A DNA stretch of 30,456 nucleotides from Phallusia fumigata (lineage: Eukaryota; Chordata; Ascidiacea; Phlebobranchia; Ascidiidae). Below, one piece after another: positions 18,686 through 30,456 of this stretch. The first letter of the stretch is position 1, and the number at the start of each line of letters is the position of its first letter. The notes under the pieces are model-generated. The model was not told the origin of the DNA. It saw only the letters and a list, made by a program, of their open reading frames with translations, and did not search any database. The stretch is from NCBI GenBank assembly GCA_008931825.1, contig QXVZ01032643.1, forward strand, positions 4,996 through 35,451, given 5' to 3'. The position numbers and the translations under genes are program-made.

Positions 18686-18779
18686 AAAGCGCTTGGTCGA
18701 ATGGGATGAGGCGCTAGACCCATATACAGACATAAAAAATCTGTTCGGGATTCGTGCTCGTCACGGGTTCGAAACCCGT
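18686..18779 (+). repeat. tRNA-like sequence with A and B boxes (tRNA-derived SINE head or pseudogene)
   Basis: TGGTCGAATGG (18694-18704) fits the A box and GGTTCGAAACC (18766-18776) fits the B box exactly. The B box lies in a 5-bp stem with a 7-base loop (ACGGG TTCGAAA CCCGT). The GAGGCGCTAGAC context and spacing of about 60 bases resemble Leu/Ser tRNAs with a long variable arm. I cannot fold an acceptor or anticodon stem, and no T-run terminator follows (an A-run does), so it is not a functional tRNA. Confidence 0.5.
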
Positions 18780-19156
18780 AAAAAAAAGGTCAAATAACCG
18801 CGTACTGGGCGCTTTGCCACTGCGGGCCAACAATAAGACCCACGCAGAATACGGTGCAAAAATGTTGATAAATCCCGTTTAGATCTATTGTTTAGCATAA
18901 TATATCAGTATTTAATTGATAATAATGTATTTAAGTGTATAAATGTGCGTAGATTGACGTTTGAGTGTACTAGGTTCAGGCCCAACAAAACCCCAACAAG
19001 AGCGGCTCTTTCCTTCAGACAAGATGGTGTAAAACATTGCGCACAGAAGCATCAGCTTGTGATGATCCAACTTGCTGTTTTTGGCTTTCATCGATATCTT
19101 GACTATGACAAATTCTTCAAAATTGCATTTAAAATATGTGGTTTGAGTTTATTNCC

Positions 19157-19429
19157 GAAGCCCACAACTACCCTTCAAACGACGGCAATACCTACGCAAC
19201 AATTGTGGAATGCACTCCGCAATTAGGTAGTGAAGGAAATGACGCCTACAGTGGTATACCACCACAAGTAGGAAGTGACAGTGATACTACCACTGGCGAT
19301 GTTTATTATTCTTTAGTTCCTTCCATTGCTACGAAAGAGACTATTAATTTTCCTGATGTCTATGCTCAAGTTGACAAGCCAAAGGAAGCTGTTTTATACA
19401 GTAAAGTTAAAAAGCCTAAGTGCAAATAA
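19157..19429 (+). CDS. Receptor tail fragment (probable C-terminus of receptor gene 4)
   Basis: 90 codons from just after the contig join to TAA. It aligns with the tails of genes 1-3 from TNYMCSDDNTYAAIV onward (here HNYPSNDGNTYATIV) but is well diverged at DNA level, as gene 4 is. Tyrosine motifs: TYATI, DAYSGI, VYYSLV, DVYAQV and VLYSKV, the last a strict ITIM match. The membrane helix and ectodomain are missing on this contig. Divergence and order make it the natural continuation of gene 4, whose own frame leaves receptor sequence at A226. It could instead belong to a fifth gene hidden in the gap. Confidence 0.75.
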   Translation, partial: EAHNYPSNDGNTYATIVECTPQLGSEGNDAYSGIPPQVGSDSDTTTGDVYYSLVPSIATKETINFPDVYAQVDKPKEAVLYSKVKKPKCK

Positions 19430-19632
19430 TTTCTATGTCATTTTTTCCAACACTTCCAGTTAACTTTTTCCATCATTATAATCTATCACTCCTGTAAATG
19501 CAGTATCTGTTATTCCTACATCTGTANGCAAATAATTTCTATGTCATTTTTTCCAACACTTCCAGTTAACTTTTTCCATCATTATAATCTATCACTCCTG
19601 TAAATGCAGTATCTGTTATTCCTACATCTGTA
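19422..19632. other. Unmerged contig overlap at N 19527
   Basis: 19422-19526 and 19528-19632 are the same 105 bases either side of a single N. Exact repetition abutting the N on both sides is what two overlapping but unjoined contigs produce, so this is not a biological tandem repeat. Confidence 0.85.
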
Positions 19633-19643
19633 TACATGATTCC

Positions 19644-19649
19644 AATAAA
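19644..19649 (+). terminator. Poly(A) signal after the receptor tail fragment
   Basis: AATAAA in tccaataaaccttt lies about 215 bases past the stop as written, or about 110 bases once the duplicated contig overlap is removed. Confidence 0.5.
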
Positions 19650-20938
19650 CCTTTGTATAATCTGTTTCCTTCTTAAATTTTTGAAAACGTTTTCAAAATG
19701 GTCCCCTGGTAGATTTTTTCTAATTTTCAACCAAAATCATTTTAGGTTTTCATGTTTTATCCTATCAAGTGGCGCAATCTACTAACGGGACTCTTTCTAA
19801 CATAACAGCAACTTATCAACAAGGCGAAACTACTTACGAACTACAAACTACGTTTGTTTTTGCTCTTACTTACGTTTGTATTTTAACGTTTTTTAACAAC
19901 AAGATTCAAATAAGTCAGTGCTAGATTTAAAGCTGACTAACTTTCGCGACCTTTTTTAGAAATTTTTTGAATCAAAGTTCTGTATCAACCCGAAACAAGC
20001 TTTTGGCAAGCTGCATGTTGCGCTCCTCTGGTTTGAAGCAAGCTCCTGTATACATATTTAGGCGATATACATTGAATAAATTGAATTAAAGACGTTAACT
20101 TTTTTGTGAACCCCTGTATATGTTACTTCAAGGACCGCGTAGGTTACTTTAAGATCCCCGCAGTTATATTATAAATTGTTGATGCTAATACAACTTTCAC
20201 GATATTTAAACCCGCCAAACCATTTTCTGTTATCATATTGATCCAAGTAAAGCAGTTGTCGCCTGTCGTTTTTTCTAATGTCAATAGGCGGAAAAAAGTG
20301 GGCATAAATAATTCAAAAAATCCAAAAACGGCTTTTTAACATTCATTTTTTTACTGTGCTGAAATCCAAAGCGTTGTCAAGTAGAAATAGTTTGTATCAG
20401 GGCTCTCCAGAATCGGAATTAAAAACCCGTTGTTGGTTGTAATGTCAACGTCAATTAGTCATTGTTTACCCTACAAAATCCCTTAGCCACGCTTCGTCGC
20501 TGTAAATGCCCCTTTTGTTCCTGCTGATTAGGATAAAATTATTTATTTTTTTTAACAAAAATTTTATTTGGTATTACATATATACGTAAAGTAACTATTA
20601 TTGGTTCTCACTTTATCTGTGTTTTCAATAGTAGAAAGCATGCGTTACAATCTGATTACTAAAAATTCTTAGGTGCAAACAATAACAATGATAAATCTGG
20701 GCTTCTGGCTGAAAATCAGCCAACAGTTTACTATTAAACCTAATGAAATTTTCCATTTGGCTGTTTAATTTAGATTCAGAAGAACACTTTCATCATTAGT
20801 ATTAGATGCCTGCAAAAGCTAACACAAAGCGGCACAAGGGGTATTACAATTCTTAAAATGCAAAAACATATGCAGGTAGAATACAGTTCGGTATATATCA
20901 GTGTAAAATAAAATATCTATAAGTGGTGAGGTTAATGT
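19650..20938. other. Spacer between receptor tail and actin; includes actin 3' UTR
   Basis: No coding exon was recognised. The right part must hold the actin 3' UTR on the minus strand. AATAAA hexamers on that strand occur at 20542-20547 and 20563-20568, about 370-400 bases after the actin stop. Confidence 0.45.
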
Positions 20939-23457
<2,519 letters not shown>

Positions 23458-23890
23458 ATTTTATGAAAGTGTTTTTCAATTTATTATTCAGTGGCAACAA
23501 TAAATGTTGCTTTTATTTTGTTTGGTGACGGAAATTCTGCAACAAAATTGTATTCAGGTCCGTCAAAACAGAGCTTACATTTTCGAGTAGGTATTTTCAC
23601 ATTCTTGGGTTGACCCAAAAGTATTAAAAACTGTCATCTCAATTCCTAACATATGTTTTGCCACTACAAACAAATAAAGTTTCTTTCAAATCACGACAAC
23701 GTTGTTGGCTGTCAGGGTTTCACTATAGTTGTATCAACAGCGACCTTAGACGAAAGCACAACACTCGTTTTTAAGCATATTTTGTTACACTGTCAGTGTT
23801 GAGCATTTCGCATGCTTGAACAATACTTCGCCCCTTTAGTTAAACTACCCTGCCCAACAACGTTTCTGTCAATAACGGTTATCGCTTTAG

Positions 23891-23898
23891 TATTTATA
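23891..23898 (-). promoter_or_regulatory. TATA box of the complete actin gene
   Basis: Minus-strand TATAAATA about 435 bases before the ATG and about 90 bases from the CArG box. The third actin copy has attacaaata-type sequence at the matching place near 26071, so the TATA is disrupted there. Confidence 0.5.
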
Positions 23899-23986
23899 CT
23901 GATAAGTCGTTTCCTGTGTAATTTGTAATTTCGTCAGAAACAAAACACAAACGCTTGCAATGCAGGCGAAACAGGGCGTTATGCTA

Positions 23987-23996
23987 CCATATATGG
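23987..23996 (-). promoter_or_regulatory. CArG box (SRF site) of the complete actin gene
   Basis: Perfect CCATATATGG. The same site in the third copy is CCAAATATGG (26166-26175), a base change that still fits CC(A/T)6GG, so the SRF site is preserved while surrounding sequence drifts. Confidence 0.65.
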
Positions 23997-24363
23997 TTAC
24001 AAAAGCTCCGATCATCAGTTTTGCGTAAATGTCGAAACGATTTGTCACTCAACACTTCTTTCCGTTATGTGGGTTGGACTGTACAACGTCGCACAAACAA
24101 ACGAATTCTTACATTGGGCCTATGTTTATAATGTGCATTGCAAGTTTTACTATTCCCAATCTGAAGGAATTTTGTTCCTTGGTCCCTTTTCCATTATGGC
24201 CACACTGATCTTAGTAAGCAATTCCTAAACTGAGGTAATTTTCATTGTTGTTGGTGTTAAACTTTGTTAAGATAAAATATAAAAAGAGGTCAAGAATTAA
24301 AACATCTGGTCAAACTATTCTACAATTACCGAGTTAGTCAAAATCCTTCAAACGTGAATTAAN

Positions 24364-25630
<1,267 letters not shown>

Positions 25631-26165
25631 ATTTTATAAAAGTGTTTTTCAATTTATTATTCAGTGGCAACAATCAATGTTGCTTTTAGTTTATTTTGTT
25701 TGGTGACGAAAATTCTTTAACAGAATTGTATTGAGGTTCGTCAAAACAGAGCTTACATTTTCGAGTAGGTATTACACATTCTTGGGTTGACCCAAAAGTC
25801 TATAAAGCTGTCATCTCAATTCCTAACATATGTTTTTGCCACAACAAACAAATAAAGTTTCTTTCAAATCACGACAACGTTGTTGGCTGTCAGGGTTTCA
25901 CAATAGTTGTATCAACAGCGACCTTAGACTAAAGCATAACACTCGTTTTTAAGCATATTTTGTTACACTGCCAGTGTTGAGCATTTTGCATGCTTGAACA
26001 ATACTTCGCTCCTTTAGTCAAAATTACCCTGCCCAACAATGTTTCTGCCAACAACGGTTATCGGTTTAGTATTACAAATAATTAGCCGTTTCCTGTGTAA
26101 TTTATAACTTCGTCAGAAACAAAACACAAACGCTTGCAATGCAGGCGAAACAGGGCGTTATGCTA

Positions 26166-26175
26166 CCAAATATGG
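26166..26175 (-). promoter_or_regulatory. CArG box (SRF site) of the third actin copy
   Basis: CCAAATATGG fits CC(A/T)6GG at the position homologous to 17533 and 23987. The TATA box seen in the other two copies is not intact here. Confidence 0.55.
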
Positions 26176-26733
26176 TTGGAAAAGCTCCGATCATCAGTTT
26201 TGCGTAAATGTCGAAACGATTTGTCACTAAACGCTCATTTCCGTTATGTGGGTTGGACTGTACAGCGTCGCACAAACAAACAAATTCCTACATAGGGCAT
26301 ATGTTTATAATTTGCATTGCAAGTTTTACTATTCCCAATCTGAAGGAATTTTGTTCCTTGGTCACTTTTCCATTATGGCCACCCTGATCTAAGTGAGCAA
26401 TTCCTAAACTGAGGTAATTTTTATTGTTGTTGGTGTTTAACTTCGTTAAGATAAAATATAAAAAGAGGTCAAGAATTAAAACATCTGGTCAAACTATTCT
26501 ACAATTACCGAGTTAGTCAAAATCCTTCACACGTGAATTAATTCGTTGTATGTGCAAGCTCATTGTGGTTAAAATTATTACTTTAAGGACTGAAATCAAT
26601 TTGGTAAACAAATGTAAAAAGGAGCAAAATATACAAAAAGAGGTAAAAATCAAAGAATAGAAAGAAACTTGTCCTTTATCTTGATATAATGAAATGTTTT
26701 TCAACATCATAAAAAGGAAACGCTGTCCACAGC

Positions 26734-26810
26734 CAGGGGCATAGCCATAGTACGTTTTACATTAACTTATGTACTTGCCCCCCAAAAAAATTTGCCTGGC
26801 TACGCTATTG
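26734..26810. mobile_element. Internally deleted copy of the short hAT-like element (77 bp)
   Basis: Same ends (CAGGGGCATAGCCA … GGCTACGCTATTG) and flanking duplication (tccacagc at 26726-26733, ttcacagc at 26811-26818) as the element at 18132-18270, but about 60 interior bases are missing. The shared insertion site shows that it entered before the actin flanks were duplicated. Confidence 0.7.
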
Positions 26811-27011
26811 TTCACAGCCTAATAAATTTTGCATGCACATGTTTTTTAATATGGTCCTGCCATTGCAAATTAGTATTTTTTGCAAAGAACACGATTCGGC
26901 TACAACGAGAATCGCTTGTTTGGACATATCGCTTTATGGTAGTGTTATGATCAGTCTTTCCGCTACGGGCCAGGAGGTACATCTAGTTTGCCATTAATTG
27001 CTGATTTCTAT

Positions 27012-27340
27012 GAATGCACATTTTTTCTCTACACCAATCGCTGATCTTCATTAACGCTGGATTGCGCTACAGGCCGTCACAGATGAAACATTTTGATGGG
27101 TGATGACGTCGGTCCGAAAGAATGCCCTAGATTTCCATTGCTGGCAATGGGGATTGTAGCGGTTGTTTATAACAGNGAATGCACATTTTTTCTCTACACC
27201 AATCGCTGATCTTCATTAACGCTGGATTGCGCTACAGGCCGTCACAGATGAAACATTTTGATGGGTGATGACGTCGGTCCGAAAGAATGCCCTAGATTTC
27301 CATTGCTGGCAATGGGGATTGTAGCGGTTGTTTATAACAG
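27012..27340. other. Unmerged contig overlap at N 27176
   Basis: 27012-27175 and 27177-27340 are the same 164 bases on either side of the N. They are interpreted as overlapping contig ends left unjoined. Confidence 0.85.
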
Positions 27341-27710
27341 TTGAATTATTTTGTACTTTGCAACATTTTCCATCTTTAAACCACAATATCAACCTTAGTC
27401 ATAGCTGTATTTTGTCCGATACTGTAAACATTCTGGTAAATCATTTCCGGAATAAAGCTTTCGCGAATCGTTCGAGTGTTAGATCATATCCGTCGCAATT
27501 CGCCCTTTTTTGACCTTAGTAGCCTTTAAAATTCGCTAGGAAAAAAAAAGAGTTTTGTGGTATCAAAGATACTGTTTTTCGCCCGCAAAAAGAAGGGGGG
27601 AAGTTCTCTAGAAAAGAATTCTTCACGTCAACTCGATTTACTCGCTAAAACACTGTATAGCCAAGATCAAAACAAAAGAGTTAAGCTTCTGTGTGGAAAT
27701 GTGTTGACGG

Positions 27711-27804
27711 AAAGCGCTTGGTCGAATGGGCTGAGGCGCTCGACCCATATACAGACATAAAAAATCTGTTTGGGATTCGTGCTCGTCAAGGGTTAGAAAC
27801 CCGT
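27711..27804 (+). repeat. Second tRNA-like sequence, B box mutated
   Basis: Homologous over 94 bases to 18686-18779. The A box TGGTCGAATGG is kept, but the B box reads GGTTAGAAACC and its stem is weakened (AAGGG against CCCGT). It is a dead copy carried along with the duplicated actin flank. Confidence 0.5.
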
Positions 27805-28470
27805 AAAAAAAAGGTCAAATAACCGCGGACTGGGCGCTTTGCCACTGCGGGCAAACAATAAGACCCACGCAGAATACAGTGCAAAAATGTTGATAAATAA
27901 CGTTTAGATTTATTGTTTAGCATAATATATCAGTATTTCATTGATAATAATGTATTTAAGTGTATAAATGTGCGTAGATTGACGTTTGAGTGTATTAGGT
28001 TCAGGCCTGACAAAACCCAACAAGAGCGGCTCTTTCCTTCCGACAAGATGGTGTAAAACATTGCGATCCCACTTGCTGTTTTTGGCTTTCATCGAAATCT
28101 TGACTATGACAAATTCTTGAAAATTGCATTTAAAATATGTGGTTTGAATTTATTAATGAAAAATTGTAACGTTAGAATCAACATACACAAAAACGTTTAA
28201 CATGTGAAATGTGAAGCATAGTTTAACAAACATAAAACAATACTCAGCATACATAATGCTGTACACTGTGGAGAAGGCAAAATCACATAACACAATAATC
28301 CAACACCAGACTTAAAATAACAAGACGTCAGAATACAGTACAGTCATTCTTTTTTTAGGTCGACTGACCAGTTTAAAAGAGTGTTCTCAAGTGTTTGAGT
28401 TTCCTGGCGGTTCAACAAAGTTGGACTGGTCTAAAAGTGAGATAAATTTTTACTTTAACCGAGCATAATA

Positions 28471-28587
28471 GTTTTTTTATTTGTCTTTTAAAGTTCGTAC
28501 ACTTATCTTTATTCGGTTGTACTTTCTCAAAAACTCGGAAATTGTATTGTGCTTTTAACACAATAGTTAAAGACAAATAAAAAAATC
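28471..28587. repeat. Foldback with perfect 17-base inverted ends
   Basis: TTTTTTTATTTGTCTTT (28472-28488) faces its exact complement at 28569-28585. A second hairpin, TATTGTG…CACAATA, lies just inside the right arm. The arrangement suggests a small foldback element or MITE of about 117 bases. No target duplication was identified. Confidence 0.5.
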
Positions 28588-28731
28588 AACCTACAATCCT
28601 GGTGTGCGGAACCATATTGCAGAAAAACTCACGAAGCAGGGATGCTTGTTGGGTTATAGAAGCATGTGGCATTCCTTGAGAATGGAAGAGTGTGACAACA
28701 GCGACTATGCATGATTCATAATAAACCGCGA

Positions 28732-28798
28732 ATGTGTTTCGACTTTGGTGTGTGTAACGACCTATGTGTTTCGACCCTTGTGTTTCGACTTTGGTGTC
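28732..28798. repeat. Three short direct repeats (atgtgtttcgac-type)
   Basis: gtgtttcgactttggtgt occurs at about 28734 and 28780, with a shorter copy tgtgtttcgaccctt between them at about 28765. It is a small local tandem duplication of no evident function. Confidence 0.5.
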
Positions 28799-29284
28799 TA
28801 TCACACGGTTTCTGTTTTGCACTTCTGGGCCACCGTAGAAAAGGAATAGATGTTTATAAAATCTCAACGTAGTTTATATCGCTTTTGCGAATAATAATGC
28901 GAAGATGAAGCAAAAGATTACTTACTTTCAATAACAACAATACAACTTTTTTTACCTTTCAATTGCACCGAACTAAACAATTCGAAATATCGTGTGCAAA
29001 TGTCTAGTCTCAACTGTTGGTTTCATCGTACATATTGAATTTCAAAAACTTCAAAACACCCGTTTCCTAAAACCGGCTTTAAACTCCACTATGACACATT
29101 TATCATAACTTTTTCAAACACAACTTGTTTTTGATGAGTATAGTGAAAGGATTAATGGGACCGGTCAAATGGCACGGCGCGTAGGTGAACATTAGAATGT
29201 ACAGAATGCACATAAACTTTATAATGGAATCCGGTACAGAATAGATTTGTGTGGAATAAAACATTTCGATGCCAAAGATATTGT

Positions 29285-30427
<1,143 letters not shown>

Positions 30428-30456
30428 TTAACTCTTTTAGCCTGTCTTTGGAGACT

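Larger units (their letters stand above)
17909..19153. other. Actin upstream spacer, homologous to 26536-28157
   Basis: The sequence follows the upstream region of the third actin copy (26536-26860 and then 27341-28157). It lacks about 320 bases of unique sequence present there. No coding exon is seen. It holds the short mobile element at 18132 and the tRNA-like sequence at 18686 and ends at the N at 19154. Confidence 0.6.
25631..27011. other. Upstream region of the third actin copy
   Basis: Homologous to 23458-24362 and 17004-18290 with a few percent differences. From about 26864 the sequence leaves that homology and about 320 bases of unique DNA follow (once the contig overlap at 27176 is removed), up to about 27340 where homology with 18320 resumes. 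No coding exon is seen. Confidence 0.55.
28158..29284. other. Spacer between actin flank and next actin gene
   Basis: No coding exon was recognised. The right end should hold the 3' UTR of the actin gene starting at 29285 (minus strand). The segment contains the foldback at 28471 and a short repeat at 28732. Confidence 0.45.

Overview
The window is animal genomic DNA: AT-rich, with GT..AG introns, AATAAA-type poly(A) signals and two gene groups. Compact introns, a tandem actin cluster, C-type-lectin-like receptors with tyrosine motifs and heavy near-identical duplication fit an ascidian tunicate such as Ciona. The species is inference. Five single N characters (15250, 19154, 19527, 24363, 27176) mark contig joins. 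At two of them the flanking sequence is repeated exactly (105 and 164 bp), so some apparent duplications are unmerged assembly overlaps.

Left half (about 1.5-19.4 kb, plus strand): a tandem family of membrane receptors. Three intact single-exon genes (1850-2740, 6375-7370, 12199-13197) each encode an N-terminal C-type-lectin-like domain (CTLD), a stalk, one transmembrane helix and a tail of about 110 residues with five or more YxxI/V motifs, several fitting the ITIM consensus. A relic tail lies at 8331-8464. A more divergent fourth gene (15723-16834) has an intron inside the CTLD and a lysine in its membrane helix. Its tail is interrupted at 16737 by actin-locus DNA. A matching tail piece lies in the next contig at 19157-19429. 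Flanking homology shows that a unit of about 5.7 kb, containing a gene-1-type and a gene-2-type receptor, was duplicated in tandem.

Right half (about 19.6-30.5 kb, minus strand): tandem actin genes. One is complete (20939-23457, seven exons, 374 aa). One is a 5' part (24364-25630) and one a 3' part that leaves the window (29285-30405). An orphan actin exon 1 with promoter sits at 16884-17542 behind receptor gene 4. The upstream regions carry a CArg-type SRF site and, in two copies, a TATA box.

Small mobile elements occur between genes: a 215-bp hAT-like MITE with an 8-bp target duplication, a second short element with an 8-bp target duplication present in two forms, two foldback elements, and a tRNA-like sequence with A and B boxes in two copies.

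The receptors look like a young, actively rearranging recognition family: ectodomains differ while the signalling tail is held nearly identical by recent duplication or gene conversion. One member has a charged membrane segment of the kind seen in activating receptors. Ligand, cell type and signalling partners cannot be read from the sequence.
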